A DNA stretch of 64,000 nt from Cytophagaceae bacterium (GCA_005791165.1 SXXW01000008.1:1-64000), one strand, 5' to 3'. Numbered from the stretch's first letter, positions 1 to 8,356 are shown. Numbers and translations: made by a program. Notes: generated by a model from the letters alone, not told the origin.

Positions 1-554
1 AACTTCCGATAAGACTTAGCCTCTACATTGATCTCCCCTGGAATTGCGATCCAGCAAATCACATAAGCCCAAAAAACAAAATTGCCAATGTACAATAGCG
101 GAATCAATCCAAAGAAACCTACCACCAAGATAACACGTACCCAAATAGGATCGACCTCAAAGTAATTCGCTATTCCAGACGCCACGCCACCTAATTTTTT
201 ATTGGATAAATCTCTGCGGAAGGGTTTAGTAAAACCGAATTTAGGAGCATCTTTAAATGCTTGGTCTTTTTTAATATCTTCCTCTTCGATCTCCTGAAAA
301 TCAGCTATCGTTCCTAAAGAGGTGATTAATGCTTCTACATGTGCCTGCGTGATGGCCTCTGTTTTTTCCGTTTCGCGGATATTCCAGAATTTTTCCGCAA
401 TACGAGCTTCGATGTCGTCGACGATGTCTTTGGCTCCTTCAAAATTTTTGAAATAAGCATGGATCGATTTAAGGTAAGTATCTAATGTTGCATACGCATC
501 TTCCTCGATATGGAATACGATGCCTGCTATGTTTATGGATAAAGTCTTTTTCAT
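1..554 (-). CDS. PspC domain-containing membrane protein (3' end cut by window edge)
   Basis: I translated this directly from the minus strand. An open frame starts at ATG 554-552 and runs off the left edge without a stop, giving 184 visible residues. Residues 1-100 are a soluble, acidic alpha/beta region. Residues about 112-175 form a PspC domain: a basic RRDLSNKKLGGVASGIANYF segment followed by two hydrophobic helices (about 138-155 and 157-172). PspC proteins are membrane-associated partners of the phage-shock or envelope-stress response. In Bacteroidota, forms with this N-terminal region are commonly encoded next to a PadR regulator, as here, 11 nt downstream of it, so the two are very likely cotranscribed. 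The C-terminal part lies outside the window and its domains cannot be judged. Confidence 0.85.
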   Translation of the reverse strand, partial: MKKTLSINIAGIVFHIEEDAYATLDTYLKSIHAYFKNFEGAKDIVDDIEARIAEKFWNIRETEKTEAITQAHVEALITSLGTIADFQEIEEEDIKKDQAFKDAPKFGFTKPFRRDLSNKKLGGVASGIANYFEVDPIWVRVILVVGFFGLIPLLYIGNFVFWAYVICWIAIPGEINVEAKSYRK

Positions 555-565
555 ATACCTAACGT

Positions 566-910
566 TTATGATTGTGGTGTTTGTTCTTGATGAATGATTT
601 GAGAAACCGAGGCATGCAATTCATCCCAAGTTCCATGAAGGTCGTTTAAAAAAGTGCTGCCCTTTTCGGTCAACACATAATATTTGCGCGGGGGGCCTGA
701 TACGGACTCAACCCATTTGTAATCGAGAAGTCCTGCATTTTTCAAACGGGTCAATAAAGGGTAAAGGGTTCCCTCGACCACCATGATTTTGGCAGAAGTC
801 AGCTCTGTTAACATCGTAGAAGCATAAACCTCCCCCCTTGAAATTATTTGAAGAATGCAGAATTCCAAAATTCCTTTCCGCATCTGCACCTTGGTATTTT
901 CAATATCCAT
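566..910 (-). CDS. PadR family transcriptional regulator
   Basis: A 114-residue protein made almost entirely of a PadR winged helix-turn-helix. Residues about 10-85 contain the family pattern: GILEFCILQIIS, then MLTEL, then VVEGTLYPLLTRLKNAGLL as recognition helix and wing. The tail (about 88-105) is a short helix of the kind used for dimerisation in small PadR proteins. It is the first gene of a two-gene unit with the PspC protein. PadR-PspC pairs in this phylum usually behave as a repressor that controls its own operon. A good -7 box and two direct repeats lie immediately upstream (listed separately), which supports autoregulation. The inducing signal cannot be read from the sequence. Confidence 0.9.
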   Translation of the reverse strand: MDIENTKVQMRKGILEFCILQIISRGEVYASTMLTELTSAKIMVVEGTLYPLLTRLKNAGLLDYKWVESVSGPPRKYYVLTEKGSTFLNDLHGTWDELHASVSQIIHQEQTPQS

Positions 911-935
911 TGGCTCTTTTTATTTTTTGTTGGCA

Positions 936-972
936 CAAATGTATAAAAGGTACTTGGTTATACATAGTACTT
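936..972 (-). promoter_or_regulatory. Promoter -7 box and direct-repeat operator of padR-pspC
   Basis: On the minus strand TACATTTG (936-943) matches the Bacteroidota -7 consensus TAnnTTTG exactly and lies 25 nt before the PadR start. Just upstream are two imperfect direct repeats, TATAAAAGGTACTT (942-955) and TATACATAGTACTT (959-972), 11 of 14 identical with a 17-bp period. A third GTACTT lies at 1009-1014. The position is right for a PadR dimer to block its own promoter. I saw no convincing -33 element. Confidence 0.5.
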
Positions 973-1077
973 TAGAAAAAATATTTTTGATTTGTGGATA
1001 AACGGTGAGTACTTTGTAAGGAATGGTCATAAAAGTGAAAACTTTTGTTACCTATGAACTGAAATCTTTCATGCAAG

Positions 1078-2280
1078 ATGTTTAAAGAAGTTTCCTTGCC
1101 GCTAGCTTTTTACAACCGAGATACTTGGCTGAAAATTGCTTTTTTTTCAGTTTCAGTCATCATGGCAGCATTTTCACTCTATTTTACGGATGGATTAGTT
1201 TCAAAATTAGAGGAGCGTGAAAAGCAGCAAATAGAGCTTTATGCTGAAACGATTCGCTATGTAATGACGAGTGATGAAAATGCAGATATCAATTTCTTTT
1301 TTGAACGTATTAAAAAAATCAATGAAAATAATACCATTCCGGTGATTTGGAAGGATGGTAGTGGGCATTTAAACTCCATCAATATTCCCTTAAACGAATC
1401 ATCCACCATGGATGAAAGGCAAACGGTTTTAAAGTTGAAGCTTCAAGAAATTATCGCTGAAAAAAATAAGCCGATCGAAATGGATATGGGTTTCCAAAAG
1501 GAATATATCTACTATGGCAATTCAAAATTGCTAAAATTATTGAGGTATTATCCATTGTCCCAACTCACCGTCGTGTTGATCGTGGGCTTTTTAGGCTATA
1601 TTTTCTTTTCCTATTCAAGGAGAGCAGAGCAAAATAAAGTGTGGGTAGGATTAGCGAAAGAAGCAGCTCACCAGTTGGGCACCCCCCTCTCCTCCCTAAC
1701 CGCATGGGTTGAAATTTTGCGCAATGAGCCGCACATTAATCCTGATATCGTGACTGAATTGGGAAAAGATATTCAGCGTTTGGACACCATCACTACGCGT
1801 TTCTCAAATATTGGCTCGATTCCTGTATTGAAACAAGAAAATTTGTTGGAATTGATTTCCAGCTTCATCAGCTATTTAAAAATACGTATTTCGACCAAAG
1901 TGACCATTGACATTCAGTCTAGTTTATCGCCTAATCAATCGGCCAATATCAACAAATACCTGTTTGAATGGGTGATTGAAAACATTTGTAAAAATGGAGT
2001 GGACGCGATGGGAGGAACAGGACAAATACACATTCATTTATTTGAGGGGAAGTTAAACCAATTGGTCATTGAGATTTCAGATACCGGAAAGGGAATAAGC
2101 CCCAAAAACACTTCAAAAATATTTTCCCCCGGGTTTAGTACCAAAAAAAGAGGTTGGGGCTTAGGTCTTACTTTAGCTAAACGAATCGTAGAAAATTACC
2201 ATGAAGGTAAATTAACGTTGAAATCTACGGAGCTAAATAAAGGAAGTACTTTTAGAATCGTATTGCCTAAACCATCATGA
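1078..2280 (+). CDS. Sensor histidine kinase, membrane-bound, orphan
   Basis: A 400-residue two-component sensor. A transmembrane helix at about 19-38 and another at about 158-177 bracket a roughly 120-residue extracytoplasmic domain that I do not recognise. The kinase core follows directly, with no clear HAMP domain. The H-box reads AAHQLGTPLSSL with the phospho-acceptor His198. The N-box (ENICKNGVDAM, about 301-311), G1 box (DTGKGI) and G2 box (GWGLGLTLAKRIVE) form a complete HATPase domain, so it should be catalytically competent. No response regulator is adjacent. The stop overlaps the start of the downstream transporter in ATGA, so the two are translationally coupled. The link between a sensor and an AEC carrier suggests the pair acts on one solute or signal, but that is inference. 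Confidence 0.92.
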   Translation: MFKEVSLPLAFYNRDTWLKIAFFSVSVIMAAFSLYFTDGLVSKLEEREKQQIELYAETIRYVMTSDENADINFFFERIKKINENNTIPVIWKDGSGHLNSINIPLNESSTMDERQTVLKLKLQEIIAEKNKPIEMDMGFQKEYIYYGNSKLLKLLRYYPLSQLTVVLIVGFLGYIFFSYSRRAEQNKVWVGLAKEAAHQLGTPLSSLTAWVEILRNEPHINPDIVTELGKDIQRLDTITTRFSNIGSIPVLKQENLLELISSFISYLKIRISTKVTIDIQSSLSPNQSANINKYLFEWVIENICKNGVDAMGGTGQIHIHLFEGKLNQLVIEISDTGKGISPKNTSKIFSPGFSTKKRGWGLGLTLAKRIVENYHEGKLTLKSTELNKGSTFRIVLPKPS

Positions 2281-3206
2281 TGAATTCGCCTAACGTAGTT
2301 TTTGGTTCCGCATTAGCGATTATAACGATTGGATATCTATTAAAAAGTTTTGGCTTCATCAAAACCAGTGATGGCAAGGCGATCTCAAATTTTTTAATGC
2401 ACACCACGTTCCCGGCATTGGTATTTACGACCATGATTAAGGTAGATCTTAGAGCTGAATTAATCTGGATGCCGATCATTTGTGCCGTATTTGGAAGTGT
2501 ATCCTCCATTTTAGGATTTCTAATTTTCAAAAAAGAAGACCCCGCGTATCGTGGAATTCTGACTATGGGAAGCGCGGGTTACAATTTAGGTTTATTCGCC
2601 TATCCCCTCATTGAAGGAGTATGGGGTTGGGAGGGCCTAACCTATGCAATCATGTTTGACTTAGGAAATTCGTTTATCAATTTTATCGTTAATTATGGAA
2701 TGGGGACCTATTTATCTTCCGAACATCAGGATAAAAATCCTGCTAAGGCCATCGCCACCAAAGTGTTAACACTACCGCCATTTCAAGCTATGGTCTTAGG
2801 TTTAACTTGCAATCTAGCCATGATTCATATTCCTGCTATTCCATTAGATGTGATTGAAACGATTTCAAAAGGGAATAAACCCATGGTATTATTATTAATG
2901 GGGATTTATTTTAGTGTCCGTTTGCCCAAAAAATCTTTTCAAAAAGTTTTCCGCGTACTCGCTTTACGATATGCCCTAGGGCTAAGTGTGGGTTTAACCT
3001 TGTATTATCTTTTGCCCTTTAGCGACTCCTACCGCAACATGTTATTGATTTGCTTAATTCTGCCAGCGGGCATGACACTGATCACCTATTCAGATGAGTT
3101 TGATTTCGACACAGGCATTGCAGCTGCATTGGTAAATTTTTCCATGCTCATCAGCTTTACGCTCATGTGGCTATTAGTGGGCATTTTCCATATGTCAACG
3201 GTTTAA
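2277..3206 (+). CDS. AEC family transporter (auxin efflux carrier-like permease)
   Basis: A 309-residue polytopic membrane protein with about ten hydrophobic helices arranged as two similar halves, as in the AEC/PIN-like permease family. Typical features are the N-terminal helix with FGFIKTSDGKAISNFLMHTTFPALVF, the GYNLGLFAYPLIEG segment around residue 100, and LLICLILPAGMTLITYSDEFD near the C-terminal half. Bacterial members move dicarboxylates such as malate, or are uncharacterised; the substrate here is unknown. The start codon overlaps the histidine kinase stop by 4 nt. The upstream frame stays open no further, so the start is fixed by this overlap. Confidence 0.9.
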   Translation: MMNSPNVVFGSALAIITIGYLLKSFGFIKTSDGKAISNFLMHTTFPALVFTTMIKVDLRAELIWMPIICAVFGSVSSILGFLIFKKEDPAYRGILTMGSAGYNLGLFAYPLIEGVWGWEGLTYAIMFDLGNSFINFIVNYGMGTYLSSEHQDKNPAKAIATKVLTLPPFQAMVLGLTCNLAMIHIPAIPLDVIETISKGNKPMVLLLMGIYFSVRLPKKSFQKVFRVLALRYALGLSVGLTLYYLLPFSDSYRNMLLICLILPAGMTLITYSDEFDFDTGIAAALVNFSMLISFTLMWLLVGIFHMSTV

Positions 3207-3231
3207 ACCAAATAAAATCGGTAATTTTGCA

Positions 3232-3239
3232 CAACAATT
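3232..3239 (+). promoter_or_regulatory. Candidate -7 box for ubiE-porT
   Basis: TAATTTTG at 3232-3239 matches the Bacteroidota -7 consensus TAnnTTTG, 41 nt before the ubiE start and just after the AEC transporter gene. No good -33 TTTG is seen at 19-21 nt spacing, so this is a moderate call. Confidence 0.35.
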
Positions 3240-3280
3240 ATTTCTAATTCAGGTTAGATTAATTTGAACAAATATAAATT

Positions 3281-4006
3281 ATGGTTGTACCCTACAAAGA
3301 CCAATCCAAAGGAAAGAAAGAACAAGTTGCCAACATGTTCAATGTGATTTCCCCTCAATACGATTTTCTGAATCATCTATTAAGTGGTGGAATCGACATT
3401 ATCTGGAGAAAAAAAGCCATAAAATTACTTCAAAATAAGGGGATCAAAACCATGCTAGACATTGCTACTGGCACGGGTGATTTTGCCATTGAAGCACTAA
3501 AAATAAATCCCGAAAAGATCGTTGGCGTGGATATATCAGAAGGAATGCTATCAGTCGGCATTGAGAAAATCAAAAAAATGGGGTTGGAAAAAACAATCCA
3601 ATTGCAAAAAGGAGATTCGGAAAAACTACCCTTCTCGGACAATAGTTTTGATGCGGTCATCGTTAGTTTTGGAGTAAGGAATTTTGAAAATTTACAAAAG
3701 GGTTTGTCCGACATGTTTCGGGTGACCAAACCAGGGGGATATTGTTTAATTCTCGAATTTTCAAATCCACGCTCATTTCCAATGAAACAATTATATACCT
3801 TTTATTCTAAATATTGCCTTCCATTTTTAGGTAAAATGATTTCTAAGGATCCTTCCGCGTATACCTATTTACCTGAATCAGTTAAGGCATTTCCAGATGG
3901 ACCGGACTTTATTCACATATTTAAATCCGTAGGGTATTCAGAAACGAATTGGATTCCCATGACGGGTGGAATTTGTTCCATCTACATAGGTCAAAAACAA
4001 AAATAA
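3281..4006 (+). CDS. ubiE: Demethylmenaquinone methyltransferase (UbiE/MenG)
   Basis: A 241-residue SAM-dependent methyltransferase of the UbiE/COQ5 family, the length usual for the family. It carries out the last step of menaquinone synthesis, C-methylation of demethylmenaquinone. Visible motifs are MFNVISPQYDFLNHLLSGGID near the N-terminus, the SAM-binding LDIATGTGDFAIEAL at about 59-73, acidic VGVDIS after the second strand, and SFGVRNFENLQKGL, diagnostic for UbiE, at about 129-142. Bacteroidota respire with menaquinone only, so the MenG role is the relevant one. It is followed 2 nt later by porT; ubiE-porT linkage is a recurring arrangement in this phylum. Confidence 0.96.
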   Translation: MVVPYKDQSKGKKEQVANMFNVISPQYDFLNHLLSGGIDIIWRKKAIKLLQNKGIKTMLDIATGTGDFAIEALKINPEKIVGVDISEGMLSVGIEKIKKMGLEKTIQLQKGDSEKLPFSDNSFDAVIVSFGVRNFENLQKGLSDMFRVTKPGGYCLILEFSNPRSFPMKQLYTFYSKYCLPFLGKMISKDPSAYTYLPESVKAFPDGPDFIHIFKSVGYSETNWIPMTGGICSIYIGQKQK

Positions 4007-4008
4007 CA

Positions 4009-4698
4009 TTGAGAAAAACGGGGCTAATCCTTTGCTGCTTATTTCTGACCCAACTAACTGTTCGGGCTCAGCACAGTAAATATGTGCGGATTTTTCATGA
4101 ATACTACGACGAGAAACCTGTACATTTTGGCTTTCTGTTTGGTTTTGCTTCTACTAATTTTTCAACGAACGGGGATAGTGCAAAATTAGGCGCCGATTAC
4201 ATCGTGCAATCACCCCGTAGCTTTGGATTTCAGATTGGGGGGCTGGTCAATTATTCTTTTGACAAGCATTTTGAATTAAAAACAGGAATGAACATTGCCT
4301 TATACGAAAGGCAAATTTTATTTCCATTGTCACCTCCAAAGCCTGATTTAAATCCTTTAACCAGGGAATCTACTTGGCTCGAAATCCCATTATTACTCAA
4401 ATACAAGTCGATAAGACGAGAAAATCATCGAATGTACGTGATCGGAGGAGTGAAGTTAGGCATAGAGGCCAATGTGAAAAAAAAGAGTTCCGCACTTAGT
4501 GCCAATACCTCAGATTTATCGCTAGAATATGGGTTTGGACTGGAACGTTTTTTTCAATATTTCAAATTCACGCCCGAAATTCGATTCTCACATGGTTTGA
4601 CTAATTTATATGTTCAGCCTACTACCGCGACTAATTCATTTTCTAATATGAATTTTTTAAAATCACATACGGTCAGTCTGATTGTCAATTTCGAATAA
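4009..4698 (+). CDS. porT: PorT-family outer-membrane protein of the type IX secretion system
   Basis: The frame can be extended to ATG 3949, inside ubiE, but residue 21 of that reading is a TTG (4009-4011) lying 2 nt after the ubiE stop. Starting there gives a clean signal peptide (MRKTGLILCCLFLTQLTVRAQ), so I prefer it, giving 230 residues. The mature protein is an eight-strand-type beta-barrel with PorT/SprT hallmarks: FHEYYDEKPVHFGFLFG, then LEIPLLLKYKS, MYVIGGVKLG, and FKFTPEIRFSHGLTN near the end. PorT is an outer-membrane component needed for T9SS secretion and gliding. The location directly after ubiE supports the call. The alternative ATG 3949 start would bury the signal peptide. Confidence 0.85.
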   Translation: MRKTGLILCCLFLTQLTVRAQHSKYVRIFHEYYDEKPVHFGFLFGFASTNFSTNGDSAKLGADYIVQSPRSFGFQIGGLVNYSFDKHFELKTGMNIALYERQILFPLSPPKPDLNPLTRESTWLEIPLLLKYKSIRRENHRMYVIGGVKLGIEANVKKKSSALSANTSDLSLEYGFGLERFFQYFKFTPEIRFSHGLTNLYVQPTTATNSFSNMNFLKSHTVSLIVNFE

Positions 4699-4699
4699 T

Positions 4700-5620
4700 T
4701 TACTTGATATTTTTTCTGGCTTTCTTGGGATCCACGATAGTTTGTAAGCTACTTACGGCAGAAATCCCAAACCAACCTGCTCCTTGTAAAGCTGAATTTG
4801 GATTCGTATTTGTAAAGTTAGTCGGGATGTTTGCTGCTGGCCTTGAAAATAAACCTGCATTGTTTAATTCTAAGCGGGCTTGAGAATAAAAATTAAATTG
4901 GCCTTCTGAGATCGAATAGAGATCTACTTTAATCGTATCTTTTTCTTGGTAAAGTTCAGGTGAAATGGATCTTCGGATAGGCAAAATAAACATGAGTCCA
5001 TCAGCCATGGCTCCTTTTTGAAATGCGGCATCGTAGAAAAATATTAGGTTTTGACTCCCATTAAACAACTTCCTATTTTTATATGTTTTTACTCGGAAAC
5101 AATCACCCATTCCCATGGGATCACGAGCATAAAACTGCGCATCATATCCATTTTTTGGCTTTCCATCAGCAACTTGTCTTGTATTAGCTTCATCAAATTG
5201 ATATAATATGGAATCAATCGGCGGAACACGATTCATCGTTTCCGAAGCTGTAAATGTATCATTGGCAGATTTTACGATTAATTTAAATGTTTTACCCACC
5301 TTCCCGAAAATGTCTGTTGGCGATGCTGGTGTCCACACATATGCTCCCGACTCAGTTTTAGATTCTTTAAATTGATATTCACGCCCCTCATTATCCGAAA
5401 TTGATACACTAGCACCTACTATTTTAGGGGCTTCCGTATTGTCAAAATAGTCTTGAGACCTAGATAAAATGATTTTTTGAGGCCCTGGCAAATTCGTTAA
5501 TGTGGCCTCTATAACCATATAATGATCAGAACTAGGCGTTTTTAAGGTCACAACGTCTTCACATGAACTCAATAAGAACCCTAGCATCAAAACAAATATA
5601 ATTGCGGTATTTACCTTCAT
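4700..5620 (-). CDS. DUF4249 domain-containing lipoprotein
   Basis: A 306-residue lipoprotein. The signal peptide ends in the lipobox LLSSC with Cys20 as the likely lipidation site. The remainder looks like a DUF4249 protein: VIEATLTNLPGPQKIILSRS, ASVSISDNEGREYQF, and a C-terminal AGWFGISAVSS segment. DUF4249 proteins are nearly always encoded beside a TonB-dependent receptor and are taken to be its surface partner, in the manner of SusD. Here the start codon overlaps the receptor stop by one base (TAATG), so they form a coupled pair. The ligand is unknown. Its 3' end is 1 nt from the convergent porT stop. Confidence 0.87.
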   Translation of the reverse strand: MKVNTAIIFVLMLGFLLSSCEDVVTLKTPSSDHYMVIEATLTNLPGPQKIILSRSQDYFDNTEAPKIVGASVSISDNEGREYQFKESKTESGAYVWTPASPTDIFGKVGKTFKLIVKSANDTFTASETMNRVPPIDSILYQFDEANTRQVADGKPKNGYDAQFYARDPMGMGDCFRVKTYKNRKLFNGSQNLIFFYDAAFQKGAMADGLMFILPIRRSISPELYQEKDTIKVDLYSISEGQFNFYSQARLELNNAGLFSRPAANIPTNFTNTNPNSALQGAGWFGISAVSSLQTIVDPKKARKNIK

Positions 5621-8001
5621 TAGAATGAAAAATTATAGGTGACTGCTGGAACAAAAGAACCAATAATAGATAACTGCACAGCCTCGGTTTTCATTGAATT
5701 GTCTTCATTAGGCCTGGTATAAATAGAAAAAGGATTTTTTCGATTGTACACATTATAAATCGAGAAAACCCATTCAGATGTTCCTTTGCCAAATAAAGCT
5801 TTTTTGTTTTTCTTGGTGGCCGACAAATCCAATCGATTGTAATCTGGCACCCTAATATTTCCTCGGGTTCCAGGTTGAGTTTGAGGATAAGCAATGCCTT
5901 CATAAATGTATTTTTGTGCAGGAATCGAATAAGGAACACCAGTAATATAAGCGAAATTAGCCCCAAAAGACCATTTGTCACTTAGGCTATACTGACCTAT
6001 TACATTTAAAGTATGGGTACGGTCATATCGATTTGCATACCATACACCATCATTTAATCCTTCAATTTTTCGTTCGGTCCGAGCTAATGTATAGCTAATC
6101 CAACCCGTTAATTTGCCTACGTTTTTCTTGACAAAAAACTCAATTCCATAGGCTCTGCCATCTCCAAACAGTAAGTCTTTTTCAAAATAAGGGTTCAAAA
6201 ACAAATTAGCTCGATCCGCATAATCAATCTGATTTTGCATCGCCTTATAATAAACCTCGACCGAAGTTTCATAATTATTTCCGTCAGGCCCCAAATTTTT
6301 AAAGAAGCCCATGGCAACTTGGTCAGCTAACTGGGGTTTTATATTATTGGTCGATGAAGTCCAAACATCCAAAGGAGTAGAAGCTGCCGTATTCGACATC
6401 AAATGCACATATTGAGCTAGGCGATTATAACTTGTTTTAATGGATGCATTTTGACCTACATTTAAATTCAAGGACAATCTAGGCTCCCAATTTCCATAGG
6501 AAGCGACGGTGGTATTAGGATCCGTTTTATTTATTTTTAAAATATAGCCTGATGCATTTTCAGTTGAGATAGGCACTTTAACTCGATCATAATATTCACC
6601 ATTCAAGCTTTTGTAATCATAATATGAATACCTCATTCCGTATTGAACAGAGATGATAGGTGATAATTTTAACTCCTGACTAACATAAGCCGATGACTCC
6701 GTTCCCTTTTTATTTGCTTGGCCAAATTCCCTTTTCTCCCCAGTGGATGTGGCTATAGCTTTGCCAGGTTTAAATTCATAGGAAAGAATTTGACCACCAA
6801 AACTAACCGTATTGGTCGGGTTGACATAATACGTAAAATCAGGCTTAATGCTTAAATTTTCAATATTGGAAGACCATTTAAATGAATCATTGGGTCTTTT
6901 ATTTTCTATATCTGAGTCCAATAAATAATCATAATTGCTATAAAAAGCCGTAGCATTCATAAATAGCTTTTCAGAAAACACGTGATTCCAACGAGAAGAT
7001 ATGGTGCCGTTGCCCCAATTAAAACCAAAACTCGTTCCAAAGACATCTCGTCCAAAATAACCAGAAAGGAAAACCGTATTTTTAGCATTGATGTTATAAT
7101 TGACCTTTGCTGTTAAATCATAAAAATTAAAGGACGCATTTGCATTGTTGCCCGTTAAAAAGGGTTTAGCTAAAATATCTATGTATGATCTTCTGGCGGC
7201 AAAAATGAATGAGGCCTTATCTTTTACAATGGGTGCCTCAATAGAGAAACGAGAAAATATAACCCCAATACCTCCATTAACTTCAAGCTTTTTGGAATTA
7301 CCTTCCTTCATTTTTACATCCAAAATAGAAGATGCCCTGCCCCCATATTGAGCTGGAATACCTCCTTTATAAAGCTTTACATCTTTAACCGCATCCGGAT
7401 TGAATACGGAGAAAAAACCAAATAAATGGGATGAATTATAGACAGGAGCATCATCTAATAAGACTAAATTCTGGTCTACACCCCCACCACGAACATTAAA
7501 ACCTGAAGCACCTTCTCCCACGGTAGACACACCCGGCAAAAGCTGAATGGCTCTAACTAAGTCGACTTCTCCCAGTAATGCAGGTATTTTCCGAATGGTT
7601 TTAATGTCAATTTTATTTACGGACATTTCGATTCCCATTACGTTTTCGTCAACGGCCCTTGTACGAACAACTACCTCTTCTAGTTCTTTATTAGTTGATT
7701 TAAATTCCAAATTAAGTACTTGAGACGCTCCTGAAAATAGGACTTTTCGTTCGATTTTTTCGTATCCGGTTGAACTGAAAACCAAGGTATATTCGCCAGG
7801 ATTTAGGGTAATACTGTAGAAACCATAGGTATTTGAGGAGTTGCCTACTTTCAGTTCTTTTACATATACATTAGCACCAATTAAACCTTCCCCATTTAGG
7901 GCATCTTTTAAGTAGCCACTAAGTGTAGATTTCTGGGCTACAACTAAATTGGAAAAACTTAGGCAAACTATGATGATTAGGGCGCGAATATTCATATTCA
8001 T
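5620..8001 (-). CDS. TonB-dependent receptor with carboxypeptidase-like regulatory domain
   Basis: An outer-membrane active transporter. The frame is open back to 8049, but the Met at 8001 (or 7995) gives a proper signal peptide (MNMNIRALIIIVCLSFSNLVVAQ), and a -7 box lies at 8007-8014, so I use 8001 (793 residues). Mature residues about 25-110 are a CarboxypepD_reg-like beta-sandwich. The plug follows, with VRGGGVDQNLVLLDDAPVYN and the PAQYGGRASSILDVKMKEGN segment. The rest is a 22-strand barrel ending in an aromatic residue (VTYNFSF). It is coupled to the DUF4249 lipoprotein. A palindromic operator shared with the divergent XRE gene lies upstream. The next operon makes an amino-sugar enzyme, so an amino-sugar ligand is possible, but that is inference only. 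Confidence 0.92.
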   Translation of the reverse strand: MNMNIRALIIIVCLSFSNLVVAQKSTLSGYLKDALNGEGLIGANVYVKELKVGNSSNTYGFYSITLNPGEYTLVFSSTGYEKIERKVLFSGASQVLNLEFKSTNKELEEVVVRTRAVDENVMGIEMSVNKIDIKTIRKIPALLGEVDLVRAIQLLPGVSTVGEGASGFNVRGGGVDQNLVLLDDAPVYNSSHLFGFFSVFNPDAVKDVKLYKGGIPAQYGGRASSILDVKMKEGNSKKLEVNGGIGVIFSRFSIEAPIVKDKASFIFAARRSYIDILAKPFLTGNNANASFNFYDLTAKVNYNINAKNTVFLSGYFGRDVFGTSFGFNWGNGTISSRWNHVFSEKLFMNATAFYSNYDYLLDSDIENKRPNDSFKWSSNIENLSIKPDFTYYVNPTNTVSFGGQILSYEFKPGKAIATSTGEKREFGQANKKGTESSAYVSQELKLSPIISVQYGMRYSYYDYKSLNGEYYDRVKVPISTENASGYILKINKTDPNTTVASYGNWEPRLSLNLNVGQNASIKTSYNRLAQYVHLMSNTAASTPLDVWTSSTNNIKPQLADQVAMGFFKNLGPDGNNYETSVEVYYKAMQNQIDYADRANLFLNPYFEKDLLFGDGRAYGIEFFVKKNVGKLTGWISYTLARTERKIEGLNDGVWYANRYDRTHTLNVIGQYSLSDKWSFGANFAYITGVPYSIPAQKYIYEGIAYPQTQPGTRGNIRVPDYNRLDLSATKKNKKALFGKGTSEWVFSIYNVYNRKNPFSIYTRPNEDNSMKTEAVQLSIIGSFVPAVTYNFSF

Positions 8002-8006
8002 AAGTG

Positions 8007-8014
8007 CAAATTTA
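8007..8014 (-). promoter_or_regulatory. Candidate -7 box for the TonB receptor gene
   Basis: On the minus strand TAAATTTG (8007-8014) fits TAnnTTTG exactly. A TTG lies 18 nt further upstream, a little short of the usual spacing. Transcription would begin close to the ATG at 8001 or 7995, giving a very short leader. Confidence 0.4.
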
Positions 8015-8066
8015 AGGCACAATATCCAATTCCAATTACCACTCATCACAAAATATCAAAAAATTA

Positions 8067-8094
8067 AATTATCGGTAACGTATTACTGATAATT
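8067..8094. promoter_or_regulatory. Palindromic operator between TonB receptor and XRE-nagB operon
   Basis: The arms AATTATCGGTAA (8067-8078) and TTACTGATAATT (8083-8094) are inverted repeats with 11 of 12 matches around a 4-nt centre. The site lies 48 nt upstream of the XRE regulator start and about 66 nt upstream of the receptor start. It overlaps the region where the XRE promoter is expected (TATTTTTA at 8116-8123 as a weak -7 box). An XRE dimer is the obvious candidate binder. Confidence 0.55.
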
Positions 8095-8141
8095 TTTTAA
8101 TACGAGTTAATGCATTATTTTTACCCATTGAAAAATCGACT

Positions 8142-8354
8142 ATGGATTTAAAAATATTTGGAAAAATAATTAGAGAAAAAAGAGGGGCGCTCAGATTAAA
8201 ACAAGAAGAATTAAGTGAAAAAAGTGGAGTAGCCATTAAAACCATTCATTCCATTGAGTTAGGAAAAGGTAACCCGTCTATTAAAACAATATTACGATTA
8301 TTTGACACATTAGAATTAGATTTTATTGTGGTCGCATCGAAGATAAATAATTAA
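8142..8354 (+). CDS. XRE-family helix-turn-helix regulator (HipB-like)
   Basis: A 70-residue single-domain DNA-binding protein. Residues 7-62 are a Cro/C1 helix-turn-helix: GKIIREKRGALRLKQEELSE, then AIKTIHSIELGKGNPSIKTI as turn and recognition helix. The short C-terminal strand (ELDFIVVASKI) resembles the dimerising strand of HipB-type regulators. No HipA kinase is encoded nearby, so a toxin-antitoxin role has no support. It is the first gene of an operon, 2 nt before the NagB/PIG-L fusion gene, and faces the TonB receptor across a palindromic operator. It probably controls its own operon and perhaps the receptor. Confidence 0.85.
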   Translation: MDLKIFGKIIREKRGALRLKQEELSEKSGVAIKTIHSIELGKGNPSIKTILRLFDTLELDFIVVASKINN

Positions 8355-8356
8355 TT

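Noticed and set aside
7996-8049. Longer TonB receptor start at 8049
   Set aside because: It would put extra hydrophilic residues before the signal peptide, and a -7 promoter box lies within it at 8007-8014.
8142-8354. HipB-type antitoxin of a toxin-antitoxin pair
   Set aside because: The partner gene is a metabolic fusion enzyme, not HipA or another toxin, so a regulator role fits better.
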